Source: Pectinatus haikarae
GTDB taxonomy: Bacteria > Bacillota > Negativicutes > Selenomonadales > Selenomonadaceae
Direction of reading: 5' to 3'
DNA length: 64,000 bases
NCBI RefSeq assembly: GCF_015732185.1
Contig: NZ_WIQM01000009.1
Coordinates: 27,510 to 91,509, forward strand
The position numbers were made by a program, and so were the translations under genes. Shown piece after piece: positions 43,009 to 52,997 of this stretch. The notes under the pieces are model-generated. The model saw only the letters and a program-made list of their open reading frames with translations, did not search any database and was not told the DNA's origin. Each line of letters begins with the position of its first letter. Within the stretch, counting starts at the first letter, position 1.

Positions 43009-43141
43009 TTTATCCGATGACTAACCCGCTCTAATACTCCCGCTTTTGCAAGCTATGAGTAAAGAGCGGCTGAGGCCCTGGATAATTTCGACTACTATTC
43101 AGGCGGCGTCAAAACGCCTTCTGCATTAAGTCTCCATTTAT
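43009..43141 (-). repeat. Dispersed structured repeat, copy A
   Basis: This 133-bp stretch matches 56660-56755 in inverted orientation almost base for base, except for a 37-bp insertion (about 43042-43078) present only here. Its hairpin CAGAAGGCGT-TTTG-ACGCCGCCTG (read on the minus strand) differs from copy B by compensating changes. It overlaps the end of the M48 gene and supplies its last codons (GDLMQKAF, stop). Identity of the element is unknown. Confidence 0.75.
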
Positions 43142-44236
43142 CATGTTGAAACGAGAAGCTAATTCGGATGTACTTTCTTCTCCTGATATCGGCCGGCATA
43201 TATCCTGCGCACCCACATATAAATAGCCGTTTGATCCGACATATGCTTCCGGAGCGGATGTATTATTGTGATACACGGCTGACAGTGTGCCCCCTATAAG
43301 ATAAGCTCGTTCTCTGGCACTCATCGTATCTGAATCCGCGGCGCGCATGAATTCCCGTCCGTTTATGAACACCGTTCCATCCTTGACGGTTACATGCTTA
43401 TTGCTGTATTCAGTTAATTTTTTTGCATAATTATCGCGCCGATCTGCCTCTGCCGGATGATCCGATGGAGAAAAAATTTCTCCGACAAAATTTGAACGAT
43501 CCTGTTTCATTTTTTCTATGAACCTTTGCCACACCGCAGCACCGGCCCCCGGATTATAACCTGCTCCGACGGCGTATTCAAAACCGCCGTTGTCAGCTTG
43601 CCATTCCTGCGGTTTGGTCACCATGTTCGCATCGGCCTGTTTTGCCAGAATGTCTATACCGACTACTCCAAGGGTGCTGCCGGTCTGAGATCCCCAAATG
43701 CTGGAAATAAGACTTATCGGTAAAGATTTCTGTATGCCTTTTTTTACATGGTTTTTCTGTCCGTGCGTCATCTCGTGTCCGACAACAAAAGCTATTTCAC
43801 TTTCGTTATTGTCAAGCAAGTCAAAAAGCCCCGAATTGACACTAAGGTTATGCCCCAGAGAACAAAAAGCGTTGAACGATTTATCAGGATTGACAAAATA
43901 ATTATACGGCTTTTCATTTATAGAAGAATCACTTTGCGCGATCGAGCTTGAAAGACGGCCCATAATATCATCTAAAATAGCATTCTTGGCAGGATCGTCA
44001 TCAACACCATAGTGATCTCTCATCTGAGAAAAATATTCATGACGGCCTTCATTGTCACAATAGTTCACTGTGGCATCAAGCCTTGCATATTGAGCAGCGA
44101 CACCTATAAGAGCGCCGCCGAGGCTGCCGAGATCAAGAGCGTGTGCTGCCGGCATCGCCGCAAAATTGCCGGTTAAAACCAGCGCTGCCGAAAAAATCAA
44201 AACGTTTCCTGTTTTTGACCATTTCTTCCATAGCAT
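43109..44236 (-). CDS. M48-family metalloprotease, exported
   Basis: A 375-residue protein. ATG 44236 (MLWKKWSKTGNVLIF) follows GGGAGG and opens a signal peptide ending near AHA-LDL. The zinc site is HEMTH in VVGHEMTHGQKNHV, with the third ligand in the later QEWQAD segment. Family members (BepA/LoiP-like) handle misfolded envelope proteins. The extreme C-terminus is encoded by the dispersed repeat (copy A), an unusual gene end. Confidence 0.9.
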   Translation of the reverse strand: MLWKKWSKTGNVLIFSAALVLTGNFAAMPAAHALDLGSLGGALIGVAAQYARLDATVNYCDNEGRHEYFSQMRDHYGVDDDPAKNAILDDIMGRLSSSIAQSDSSINEKPYNYFVNPDKSFNAFCSLGHNLSVNSGLFDLLDNNESEIAFVVGHEMTHGQKNHVKKGIQKSLPISLISSIWGSQTGSTLGVVGIDILAKQADANMVTKPQEWQADNGGFEYAVGAGYNPGAGAAVWQRFIEKMKQDRSNFVGEIFSPSDHPAEADRRDNYAKKLTEYSNKHVTVKDGTVFINGREFMRAADSDTMSARERAYLIGGTLSAVYHNNTSAPEAYVGSNGYLYVGAQDICRPISGEESTSELASRFNMINGDLMQKAF

Positions 44237-44550
44237 AATAAATTCCTCCCAACATTGCCAATCAAAACTCTTTAACAAAAATCGTATGCATAAACCTTAC
44301 CGTTCAATAATATAATAATTATACATTCCTTTAATTTCCAATTCAATACATAGCGAAAAACTTAATTGCCCGTCTGAGAAATCAAAACAGAAAACACATG
44401 CACCAATAAGCGGAAAAATTTGGAATTTAGTTATGTATTTTATAATAGCATTATGTGTATTTTTTTTCATAATCTGGTATAATAATCCTTGCATAAGAAT
44501 TTTTTGATCGACTGTTTTTAAATATAAATACAAGCAGAGGTGCCAATATA
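44237..44550. other. Divergent promoter region, M48 / M16
   Basis: No gene seen in this interval. Toward the M16 gene there is an extended -10 (TGGTATAAT near 44470); toward the M48 gene several TATA-like boxes lie near 44310-44330. Otherwise AT-rich without recognisable structure. Confidence 0.4.
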
Positions 44551-47484
44551 TTGAACTTCGAAAATAATAAAATCTACCATGGCTTCAGACTCGTAAAATC
44601 TTCCCCCATAAAGGAATTAGATGCTGAATCCTATCAGTTTATTCATGAAAAAAGCGGTGCCCGTCTTTTATTTCTTGACACTGATGATGACAATAAAGTT
44701 TTTTCCATCAGTTTTCGCACGACGCCCACAGATGATACCGGTGTTGCCCATATAGTGGAACACTCTACCTTGTGCGGTTCAAGAAAATTTCGCACCAAAG
44801 AACCTTTTGTGGAGCTGCTCAAGGGATCTTTAAATACCTTCCTCAATGCCATGACCTTTCCCGATAAAACCATGTATCCTGTGGCAAGTCAAAATGACAA
44901 GGATTTTCAAAATCTTATTGACGTTTATCTGGATGCTGTTTTTTATCCGCTGATGACACAAATGCCGGAGATCCTTATGCAGGAAGGCTGGCATTATGAA
45001 ATTGACAATACGGATGCGCCGCTTCGCTACAGCGGTGTCGTTTATAATGAAATGAAAGGTGCTCTTTCTTCACCGGAAAGTCTGCTAGAGCGCAGGCTGC
45101 TTAACAGTATGTTTCCCGATAACACTTATGCCTTCGAATCGGGCGGTGATCCTGAAAGTATTCCTTCTTTGACCCAAAAAGATTTCATTGAGTTCCATCA
45201 AAAATATTACCATCCTGCCAACAGTTATATTTATCTGTACGGTAAAATGGATATCATGCAAAAGCTTGCATTTTTAGATGATGAATATCTGAGCCATTTT
45301 GAGAAAATTGATATTGTTTCCCATATAGATATGCAGCTGCCTTTTAAAAAAGAAAAACGTTCCACTGACGTTTATCCTGTTTCTTCAGGAGAAGATAAAA
45401 CAGGAAAGACCTTTTTAAGCTATAATTTTGTTTACGGGACTGCTCTTGATACACTGAAATGCTTTGCAGTCGATTTGCTGGATTATGTGCTTTTAAAATC
45501 ACAGTCGGCTCCGCTGCGCAATGCATTGATCAAAGCAGGAATAGGGGCTGATGTTTCTTCATCCTTTGATACAGGCCTGCTGCAGCCATGGTGGAACATA
45601 ACTGTCACCGGAGCTGAACCGGAAAACACTGATAAATTCCGTGATATATTCATTCATACAATAAAAGAATTGGTAGAAAAAGGCATTGATAAAAAACTTT
45701 TGCGGGCTGCATTCAATATTACTGAATTTAAGCTTCGTGAGGCGGATTTTGGTCAGGCACCCAAGGGGCTTATTTATAATATCCACCTGATGAAAAGCTG
45801 GCTTTATGACGGTGATCCTGTTTCACAGCTTCAATATGAATCCCTGCTGGCAGAAATTAAGGAAAAGATCGAAACTGATTATTTTGAAAAGCTTTTGCAG
45901 GAAGTCTTGCTTGACAATCAACATAAATTATTGTTTACCTTCATTCCTGATGATAAGATCGCTGCTGCCAATGAGAAAAAACTTACTGTATTGCTTCAAA
46001 AGAAAAAGGAAGCTCTTTCTGCCGAGGAAATAGAAACGATCATTGCCAATACAAAAAAATTGAAGCAGCGTCAGCAGACACCTGACTCACCCGAAGCCTT
46101 GCAAACGATTCCCATGCTGGCTCTTTCAGACATTGATAAAAAAGCCAGAAAGTTCATCATCGAAAAAAAGACTATTGATGGTATAGAAGTATTGGCTCAC
46201 AATGTCAATACAAATGATATAGCTTATCTTGATCTGTATTTTGATGCTTCCTCCATCTCTTCCGCAAAGCTGCCTCTGGCCTTTTTACTCGTAGATATTC
46301 TCAGCAAGGTCGCTACAGAAAAATACAGCTACGAGGAATTGGCTAATGCCGTAAATCTCAATACAGGCGGCATTTCTTTTGATCTGTCGGCATACAGTAA
46401 AATAGGTGAACCGGATTCTGTCATACCAAAGCTTATAGTCAGAAGCAAAGCACTTACTGCTAAGCTCCCCGAACTCTTTGAACTATTGGAACAGCTCACT
46501 GTCAAAAGCTGTTTTACAGATAAAGCTCGTTTAAAGGAACTTGTTGTTCAATCAAAAGCCAATATGGAATTGGATCTGCTTAATTCTGCCCAGCAAGTGG
46601 TGGCTTCGCGTCTTTCCTCTTATTTCAGTCCTTCCGGCGCCTATAATGAACAAGGCGGCCTTACGTTTTATAGCTTTATAAAAGATTTGGCCGATAATTT
46701 TGATGAAAGATATGACTTGCTTCAACATGATCTTGCTAAACTGTTCTCATCCTCTTTTACGCGCAAAAATCTTCTGGTCAGCATTACACTCAAGGATACT
46801 CAATACGATGCTTTTTCCGCTGAATTCAGCAAATTTGCCGTTAAAATATCGGATAAGGCGTATCCGCTTCAGAAATTTTCTTTTGAAATCAATAAGAAAA
46901 ACGAAGGTTTTCAATCTTCCAGTCAGGTACAATACGTCGGCCGCGGTGCCAATTTCATAAGAAACGGCTATCAATATACAGGAAAACTCGCAGTACTTTC
47001 GACTATCCTTCGTTGCACGTACTTCTGGAATAAAATACGTGTCCAAGGCGGTGCTTATGGTGCTTTTGTGCGATTTGGCAGAGACGGTGAGCTGTATTTC
47101 GGCTCGTACCGCGACCCAAATCTTATGGAAACGCTGCAGGCCTATGACGGTACCGTGGACTTTTTGAAAAATATGAATATCAGTGATCGGGAAATGACAA
47201 AATATATAATAGGCACTATAAGCAATTTAGATGTTCCTCTCACGCCGTCAGCAAAAGGCAAGAGTGCAGCGGCGGCCTATATATGCGGTATTACTGATCA
47301 ATCCATCCAAAAAATTCGTGATGAGGTTTTATCCGCCAGCCAAGAAGAAATCAAAGATCTGAATAAAATGATCGATGCCTGCCTGAAGGACAGCGCAATC
47401 TGCGTTGTCGGCAATGAGGAAAAACTGAAAGAAAATCAAACTATTTTTAAATCAACATGCAATATTTTTGAAGCTTCAAATTAA
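44551..47484 (+). CDS. M16C insulinase-family metallopeptidase (PreP-like)
   Basis: A 977-residue peptidase with the inverted zinc motif HIVEH (His67, Glu70, His71), followed by STLCGSRKFRTKEPFVELLK, the mark of the M16C/PreP group. The second half is the inactive twin domain. Starts at TTG 44551 behind AGAGGTG. It has no signal peptide, so it is probably cytoplasmic and degrades peptides. The dapA gene follows 20 bp later, likely on the same transcript. Confidence 0.93.
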   Translation: MNFENNKIYHGFRLVKSSPIKELDAESYQFIHEKSGARLLFLDTDDDNKVFSISFRTTPTDDTGVAHIVEHSTLCGSRKFRTKEPFVELLKGSLNTFLNAMTFPDKTMYPVASQNDKDFQNLIDVYLDAVFYPLMTQMPEILMQEGWHYEIDNTDAPLRYSGVVYNEMKGALSSPESLLERRLLNSMFPDNTYAFESGGDPESIPSLTQKDFIEFHQKYYHPANSYIYLYGKMDIMQKLAFLDDEYLSHFEKIDIVSHIDMQLPFKKEKRSTDVYPVSSGEDKTGKTFLSYNFVYGTALDTLKCFAVDLLDYVLLKSQSAPLRNALIKAGIGADVSSSFDTGLLQPWWNITVTGAEPENTDKFRDIFIHTIKELVEKGIDKKLLRAAFNITEFKLREADFGQAPKGLIYNIHLMKSWLYDGDPVSQLQYESLLAEIKEKIETDYFEKLLQEVLLDNQHKLLFTFIPDDKIAAANEKKLTVLLQKKKEALSAEEIETIIANTKKLKQRQQTPDSPEALQTIPMLALSDIDKKARKFIIEKKTIDGIEVLAHNVNTNDIAYLDLYFDASSISSAKLPLAFLLVDILSKVATEKYSYEELANAVNLNTGGISFDLSAYSKIGEPDSVIPKLIVRSKALTAKLPELFELLEQLTVKSCFTDKARLKELVVQSKANMELDLLNSAQQVVASRLSSYFSPSGAYNEQGGLTFYSFIKDLADNFDERYDLLQHDLAKLFSSSFTRKNLLVSITLKDTQYDAFSAEFSKFAVKISDKAYPLQKFSFEINKKNEGFQSSSQVQYVGRGANFIRNGYQYTGKLAVLSTILRCTYFWNKIRVQGGAYGAFVRFGRDGELYFGSYRDPNLMETLQAYDGTVDFLKNMNISDREMTKYIIGTISNLDVPLTPSAKGKSAAAAYICGITDQSIQKIRDEVLSASQEEIKDLNKMIDACLKDSAICVVGNEEKLKENQTIFKSTCNIFEASN

Positions 47485-47505
47485 ATAATAGGAGTGTTAG
47501 TTTCT

Positions 47506-48393
47506 ATGAAAAAAATAATATTCAAAGGTTCTGCAGTAGCTATAGCTACCCCATTCACTGCTGACGGCATTAATTACGATGAACTGAAAAATCTGATAGA
47601 ATTCCATATCAGCAGCCATACAGACGCCATAGTTATTGCCGGAACTTCGGGCGAAGCTTCCACTATGACAGATGATGAACATAAGGAAATCATAAAGTTC
47701 ACCGTCCAGCAGGTAAAAGGACGGATACCTGTAATCGCAGGGACCGGTTCCAATGATACGGCCTATGCTGTTCAGCTGTCTCAGTTTGCCGAAGAAGCAG
47801 GTGCAGACGCCATACTTTCAGTGACTCCTTATTATAATAAATGCACCCAAAAAGGATTGATAAAGCATTTTACACAAATTGCCGACAATACAAATATTCC
47901 TTTAGTTTTATATAATGTGCCTTCACGGACAGGTGTAAATATAAAACCGGAAACCTATGCCGAACTTGCAAAACATCCGCGGATCGCAGCGGTCAAAGAA
48001 GCTAACGGCGATATCACTTCTGTCTTGAAAACACGTGCCCTGTGCGGTGATGAGCTGGCTGTATATTCCGGAAACGATGACCAGATAATTCCTATATTAT
48101 CTCTGGGCGGGCAGGGAGTTATATCTGTTCTCTCAAATATAGCACCAAAAACGACCCATGATATTTGTGAATTGTATTTCAACGGCAATGTGGAGGCGGC
48201 AGCAAAATTACAAATTGATTTTGAAGGACTTATTTCTGCCTTATTTTCCGAAGTAAACCCTATCCCTGTAAAGACGGCTTTAAAAATCATGGGCTATGAT
48301 ATGGGTGAACTCCGCATGCCTCTGACCGAGCTTGAACCGGCAAATTATAATGTGTTAAAAGCTTTGATGAAGAAGCATAATATTATTCGATAA
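47506..48393 (+). CDS. dapA: 4-hydroxy-tetrahydrodipicolinate synthase
   Basis: A 295-residue aldolase (EC 4.3.3.7) condensing pyruvate with aspartate semialdehyde in lysine and diaminopimelate synthesis. Motifs: GTSGEASTMTDDEH, catalytic Tyr in LYNVPSRTG, Schiff-base Lys in IAAVKEANGD. ATG 47506 (MKKIIFKGSAVAIATPF) follows AGGAG; the frame also opens at TTG 47494, which would overlap the ribosome site. Confidence 0.96.
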   Translation: MKKIIFKGSAVAIATPFTADGINYDELKNLIEFHISSHTDAIVIAGTSGEASTMTDDEHKEIIKFTVQQVKGRIPVIAGTGSNDTAYAVQLSQFAEEAGADAILSVTPYYNKCTQKGLIKHFTQIADNTNIPLVLYNVPSRTGVNIKPETYAELAKHPRIAAVKEANGDITSVLKTRALCGDELAVYSGNDDQIIPILSLGGQGVISVLSNIAPKTTHDICELYFNGNVEAAAKLQIDFEGLISALFSEVNPIPVKTALKIMGYDMGELRMPLTELEPANYNVLKALMKKHNIIR

Positions 48394-48517
48394 TTGTCTC
48401 CTTGCAATAGACAGCAGGCAATTATTCTTTTGATATGTTCTGATTAATTATTTTGGAACGATGGTCATTTACATTATATTCTTCTGCATTTTTATGCTGC
48501 CAAATAAAAAATAAGGA

Positions 48518-48546
48518 TTGACGTTTATAAATTCTTATGATATCAT
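48518..48546 (+). promoter_or_regulatory. Promoter of the amino-acid ABC operon
   Basis: TTGACG (48518-48523), 17 bases, then TATCAT (48541-48546). A terminator hairpin follows only about 30 bases after the expected start, so transcription is probably attenuated. Confidence 0.55.
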
Positions 48547-48580
48547 TAGTCCATCATCAGCATAGACCGTACGGCAATGA

Positions 48581-48612
48581 AGCCAGAAAATCTTTATTTT
48601 CTGGCTTTTTTT
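48581..48612 (+). terminator. Leader terminator (possible attenuator) before the ABC operon
   Basis: AGCCAGAAAAT pairs with ATTTTCTGGCT around CTTT, followed by seven T residues. It lies between the promoter and the binding-protein gene, so readthrough must be regulated or partial. A frame from ATG 48537 crosses it with the codons CAT CAT CAG CAT. Confidence 0.8.
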
Positions 48613-48663
48613 ATTGCCCGATTCAAAATCAAAAATGCATTTATTATTGGGGAGGGTTTTATT

Positions 48664-49464
48664 ATGAAATGGAAAAAAATTGTATCTGCCTTAGCTGTAA
48701 CTGTTTTTTCAGCTGCCCTGTTAGTCGGGTGCGGCAGCTCTGACAAGGCCGCATCATCTGATTCTGGTTCATCGTCCGCATCAGCCGATAAAGTTTATAC
48801 TATCGCATGTGATGCAAAATATGCTCCTTTTTCAATGGAAATTGACGGTAAATACAAAGGAATAGATGTTGAAGTTCTGGATGCCATTGCCAATGCGGAA
48901 GGTTTTAAATATAATTTAAAACCAATGGATTTCAGCGGTATTATCCCCGGACTTGTATCCGGTCAGCTTGACGGTGCTATTGCAGGTATAACCATAACCG
49001 ATGAACGCAAAAAAGCCGTAGATTTTTCTGATGCCTATATAGATTCAGGTTCATCAATAGTAATAAGCAAAAACAACAGTGACATCAATAAATTAGAAGA
49101 TATTACAGGAAAAACCGTTGCCGTCAAAAAAGGCACCACTGGTTCCAAATTTGCTGAGGACAATAAGGACAAGTACAAACTGAACATAACATATTATGAT
49201 GATTCTCCTGGAATGATGCTGGCCGTAGTCAATGGTAACGCAGATTTTCTGATTGAAGATTTTCCGGTTATTTCCTATCAAATAAAAATCGGTGAACAAG
49301 CCAATTTAAAAGTAGCTGTAAAGGATATCAACAGCACTCCTCCGCAGTATGGTTTTGCTGTGAAAAAAGGTGAAAATGCCGAACTTCTGAAAAAATTCAA
49401 TGACGGTTTAAAGAAGATAAAAGATAATGGCACATATGATAAAATTATAGGACAATATCTGTAA
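48664..49464 (+). CDS. Polar amino-acid ABC transporter binding lipoprotein
   Basis: A 266-residue lipoprotein. ATG 48664 follows GGGGAGGG; the signal MKWKKIVSALAVTVFSAALL ends LVGC. After a Ser-rich linker comes a family-3 binding domain: YTIACDAKYAPFSMEIDGKY, then GLVSGQLDGAIAGITITDER, AVKKGTTGSKFA and FLIEDFPV. Delivers a polar amino acid (Gln, His, Arg or similar) to the permease; specificity cannot be read. It forms an operon with the next two genes. Confidence 0.93.
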   Translation: MKWKKIVSALAVTVFSAALLVGCGSSDKAASSDSGSSSASADKVYTIACDAKYAPFSMEIDGKYKGIDVEVLDAIANAEGFKYNLKPMDFSGIIPGLVSGQLDGAIAGITITDERKKAVDFSDAYIDSGSSIVISKNNSDINKLEDITGKTVAVKKGTTGSKFAEDNKDKYKLNITYYDDSPGMMLAVVNGNADFLIEDFPVISYQIKIGEQANLKVAVKDINSTPPQYGFAVKKGENAELLKKFNDGLKKIKDNGTYDKIIGQYL

Positions 49465-49536
49465 ATAGATTTTTATTCTGCTGTGGAATATTATTTTATC
49501 TGCAGACAAAGATTATTGTGAAAAAATGCATGCAAT

Positions 49537-49567
49537 GGCGGATGGGAGTATCTATCCGCCAATTTTT
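49537..49567 (+). terminator. Internal terminator between binding protein and permease
   Basis: GGCGGAT pairs with ATCCGCC around a ten-base loop, followed by AATTTTTT. It lies inside the operon and would lower permease/ATPase expression relative to the binding protein, a common arrangement. Confidence 0.75.
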
Positions 49568-49587
49568 TACGTATGAGGTAATCGATT

Positions 49588-50253
49588 ATGAATGACTATT
49601 TTTCTTTATTGCTTGAATGCCTGCCTTCCTTGCTGGACGGATTGCAGACCACTGTCATAATGGCAGCTGCGTCACTTGTTCTGGCATTTGTGCTGGGCCT
49701 GATTCTGGCAATTTTTTCTCTGTCAAAAATCAAAATACTTACAGTTTTTTATACTGTTTATGTGTATATAGTGCGCGGCATACCCGTAATGATTTTTGGT
49801 CTTTTTCTTTTCTTCGGTGTTGGTGCTCTTCTCAATATAAAATTCAATCCGCTGCTGGCAAGTATTATCACGCTTACTATAAATGCCAGTGCCTATTTGG
49901 CTGAAATTTTCCGCGGCGGTATAAAGGCTGTGGATATAGGACAAGTGGAAGCGGCCCGCAGTCTTGGTTTGGGATATTTCCGTACGATGGCTCTCGTTAT
50001 CATCCCACAGGCAGTAAAAATAATGATACCGCCGATAATAAACCAATTTATCACCACACTCAAGGATACTTCTATTCTTTCTGTAATCAGTGTGCGTGAA
50101 CTTACTATGAATTCGCAAATAATAATCGCACGCAACTACAGACCATTCGAAGTATATTCATATGCAGCCGCGATGTATTTGATAATTATTATCATACTGT
50201 CTCTTTTTGCAAAATACATAGAAAGGAGATTACAGCATGGAAAAAGTAATTGA
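49588..50253 (+). CDS. Polar amino-acid ABC permease (HisMQ/GlnP family)
   Basis: A 221-residue permease with about five helices and the EAA loop [30 protein letters not shown]. The N-terminal segment ([20 protein letters not shown]) is typical. GAGGTAATCG precedes the start. The reading frame overlaps the ATPase gene by 17 bases, so translation is coupled. Confidence 0.93.
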   Translation: MNDYFSLLLECLPSLLDGLQTTVIMAAASLVLAFVLGLILAIFSLSKIKILTVFYTVYVYIVRGIPVMIFGLFLFFGVGALLNIKFNPLLASIITLTINASAYLAEIFRGGIKAVDIGQVEAARSLGLGYFRTMALVIIPQAVKIMIPPIINQFITTLKDTSILSVISVRELTMNSQIIIARNYRPFEVYSYAAAMYLIIIIILSLFAKYIERRLQHGKSN

Positions 50254-50980
50254 AGTAAGAAATCTGCACAAATCATTTGGCTCACTGGAAGTCCTCAAGG
50301 ATATATCCTTCAATGTGGAAAAGGGTGAAGTGCTGTGCATAATTGGTCCCTCCGGTTCAGGAAAAAGCACTTTGCTGCGCTGTCTGAATCGTTTGGAAGA
50401 AATTCAGGCAGGCGATATTGAAGTTTTCAGCACAAATGTGACAAAAGTCAAAAATATAAATAAGTTTAGAGAAAAGATCGGCATGGTCTTTCAGTTATTC
50501 AATTTATTCCCCAATTACACCGTAGCGCAGAACATTATGCTTGCTCCTGTGCAGCTGGGTTTGATGAATAAAAAGCAGGCTGATGCCAAGGCTGTGGAAT
50601 TATTGCAAAAAGTTGGTCTGGAAGAAAAAAAGGATGTGTACCCGGAAACACTTTCCGGCGGTCAGAAGCAGCGCATTGCCATAGCCAGAGCTCTTGCCAT
50701 GAATCCGCAGATAATGCTTTTTGACGAGCCCACATCGGCGCTTGATCCCGAAATGGTCGGCGAAGTCCTTAAAGTAATGCGGTCCCTTGCTGATTCGGGA
50801 ATGACCATGGTCGTAGTCACCCATGAAATGAATTTTGCCAGAGAAGTCGCTAACAGAGTCATCTTCATGGCTGATGGATATATTGTCGAAGAAGATTCTC
50901 CCAAAAAGCTTTTTACTAATCCATCCAATAAAAGGACACAGGCTTTTTTAAGTTCTGTACTGAAGCCGCTTGAAAGCTAG
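50237..50980 (+). CDS. Polar amino-acid ABC ATPase (GlnQ/HisP family)
   Basis: A 247-residue ATPase: Walker [11 protein letters not shown]-loop [14 protein letters not shown], signature [15 protein letters not shown], Walker [16 protein letters not shown]-loop VTHEM. AAAGGAG before ATG 50237. It completes the importer with the two genes before it. The ATPase family is constant across amino acids, so specificity remains open. Confidence 0.95.
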   Translation: MEKVIEVRNLHKSFGSLEVLKDISFNVEKGEVLCIIGPSGSGKSTLLRCLNRLEEIQAGDIEVFSTNVTKVKNINKFREKIGMVFQLFNLFPNYTVAQNIMLAPVQLGLMNKKQADAKAVELLQKVGLEEKKDVYPETLSGGQKQRIAIARALAMNPQIMLFDEPTSALDPEMVGEVLKVMRSLADSGMTMVVVTHEMNFAREVANRVIFMADGYIVEEDSPKKLFTNPSNKRTQAFLSSVLKPLES

Positions 50981-51212
50981 GTGATTTGGGATGATTTGCC
51001 AAAATTTATCATCAGCTGAGATATGTCAGATTATTTTCATAGAAATACCACATTCTTGTCACACACTGAAAAAGAGGCAATGTTATAATTAAATCAATAA
51101 ATGGTAAACAAAGACTTACCATTACAGGTATTTGTTCTTTGCAACCATCACTGTCATGATTGGTATAGCATCCCCCTGATCCTATTTGTAATATCATGCG
51201 GTGAGATAACAT

Positions 51213-51256
51213 AAAAGCGGTTTTTGCCATCACTTAAGATGACAAAAACCGCTTTA
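51213..51256. terminator. Bidirectional terminator, ABC operon / spe operon
   Basis: AAAAGCGGTTTTTGCCATC pairs with GATGACAAAAACCGCTTTA (one bulge) around a six-base loop. It separates two converging operons. The rest of 50981-51270 shows no gene. Confidence 0.85.
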
Positions 51257-51270
51257 TTATTGCAGTCATA

Positions 51271-52137
51271 TTATTTTCCGTTGGCGGAAAGTGCCAGTAA
51301 AAACTCTCTCAGCAGCTTCAAGGCAACTGTATTAGACATACCGCTGAGATCGCACGGCGGGCTTAATTCCACCATATCAGTGCCGACTATATTCATCGCC
51401 GATACAGCATTCATCGCAAGCCGCAGCTCGTTAAAAGTGACACCGCCGGCTTCCGGTGTTCCTGTTCCGGGAAAAACTGACGGGTCAAGCACATCAAGGT
51501 CAACAGTAAAATATATCGGTACATCCGCAAGCGTTTTTATAATTTTTTCCAATCCGCTAAAATCAAACATGCGAGTGCGGACATGTTCTCTGCCCCATTC
51601 TATTTCAGCACGTTCCCCGCTTCTTATACCAAACTGAAATATCCTGCCGTCTCCCAAAATATCATGACAGCGATGCAGAACTGTAGCATGTGAAAATTTT
51701 GTTCCCAAAAACTCATCGCGCAGATCAGCATGTGCGTCAAAATGAATTATGTGCAGATCCGGATATTTTTCCGCAGCTGCCCTGACCGCCCCCAGAGTGA
51801 CAAGATGTTCTCCGCCTATCATAAAAGGCAGTTTTTCATCCTTAAGCAAATTTTTAGTAAAATCATAAATCGTCTCAAGAGTTTTCTGCGTATTCCCCAG
51901 TGACAGTTCCAATTCTCCGGCATCGAATACAAGTGAATTCTCTTCAAGATCAAGTTCCAGATAAGGGCTGTACGTTTCCATATTATATGATTCGGCACGT
52001 ATTGTTCGCGATGCGAAACGAGTGCCGGGCCGATAAGAGGCCGTAGAATCAAAAGGAGCACCGAAAACAACAATATCAGCATCAGCATATTCTTTCTCAC
52101 AGCCAAGAATTGTTTCGATATTTTTATTCAACTTCAC
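51271..52137 (-). CDS. speB: Agmatinase
   Basis: A 288-residue ureohydrolase: metal ligands in GGEHLVTLG, HFDAHADLRDE and VDLDVLDPSVFPGTGTPEAG. Converts agmatine to putrescine and urea (EC 3.5.3.11). Its start overlaps the end of speE by 14 bases, marking translational coupling. The assignment over arginase rests on the decarboxylase and spermidine synthase in the same operon. Confidence 0.94.
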   Translation of the reverse strand: MKLNKNIETILGCEKEYADADIVVFGAPFDSTASYRPGTRFASRTIRAESYNMETYSPYLELDLEENSLVFDAGELELSLGNTQKTLETIYDFTKNLLKDEKLPFMIGGEHLVTLGAVRAAAEKYPDLHIIHFDAHADLRDEFLGTKFSHATVLHRCHDILGDGRIFQFGIRSGERAEIEWGREHVRTRMFDFSGLEKIIKTLADVPIYFTVDLDVLDPSVFPGTGTPEAGGVTFNELRLAMNAVSAMNIVGTDMVELSPPCDLSGMSNTVALKLLREFLLALSANGK

Positions 52138-52975
52138 GTACTATATCCTCCACATAAGTTGGCAGAGCAAATGCGCCTGCGTGCAATTTGGGATTGTAAT
52201 AACGAGTTTTTATAGCCAGCTTTTTCCATTCCTGCCATCTTGCATCAATTATTGGATGATATTTTTTTGACGCAAAGCCAAAAAGCCAATGACCGGAAGG
52301 ATATGTCGGGATATGAGCCTGGTAGATCCTGCTTATAGGAAAAGAAGCGAAAATGCGCTTATGAGCTCTTTGCATCGCATATGAATCAGCCGGATAAAAA
52401 GGACTTTCATGCTGGTTCACCATTATTCCGTCATCCTTCAAAGCCTTGTAGCAATTTCCATAAAATTCCTTGGTAAATAATCCCTCACCGGGTCCGAACG
52501 GATCGGTAGAGTCAACTATTATCAGATCATACTCATTTTCATAATGCCTTATATATTTCAAGCCGTCTTCAAAATGACATTTTACACGAGGATCATCAAG
52601 ACTTGCCGCCGTTTGGGGAATATACCTGCGGCAGGCATCAGCCACCATCTCATCTATATCGACAAGATCAATGCTTTCCACAGTTTTATAACGAAGTATT
52701 TCACGAGCCGTACCGCCGTCACCGCCGCCTATAATGAGTACCCTGTGCGCATGAGGCAAAACAGACATAGGTACATGCGTTATCATTTCATGATATATAA
52801 ATTCATCTTTTTCCGTGAGCATCAAATAACCATCCAATGTTAAGATACGCCCAAATTCTCGTGATTCCAAAATATCGATGCGCTGAAATTCACTCTTACC
52901 GGCATAAAGCTGTTTTTCTATTTTTATTGAAAACTGTACATATGGTGTGTGTTTCTCCGTAAACCATAGTTCCAT
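52124..52975 (-). CDS. speE: Spermidine synthase
   Basis: A 283-residue aminopropyltransferase. ATG 52975 (MELWFTEKHTPYVQFSIKI) follows GAGG eight bases before. Motifs: LDGYLMLTEKDEFIYHEMIT, VLIIGGGDGGTAREILRYK, and the catalytic Asp in DLIIVDSTDPFGPGEGLF. Joins decarboxylated AdoMet to putrescine. Third gene of the speD-A-E-B series. Confidence 0.95.
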   Translation of the reverse strand: MELWFTEKHTPYVQFSIKIEKQLYAGKSEFQRIDILESREFGRILTLDGYLMLTEKDEFIYHEMITHVPMSVLPHAHRVLIIGGGDGGTAREILRYKTVESIDLVDIDEMVADACRRYIPQTAASLDDPRVKCHFEDGLKYIRHYENEYDLIIVDSTDPFGPGEGLFTKEFYGNCYKALKDDGIMVNQHESPFYPADSYAMQRAHKRIFASFPISRIYQAHIPTYPSGHWLFGFASKKYHPIIDARWQEWKKLAIKTRYYNPKLHAGAFALPTYVEDIVREVE

Positions 52976-52997
52976 ATATATCGCCTCATTTACAAAT

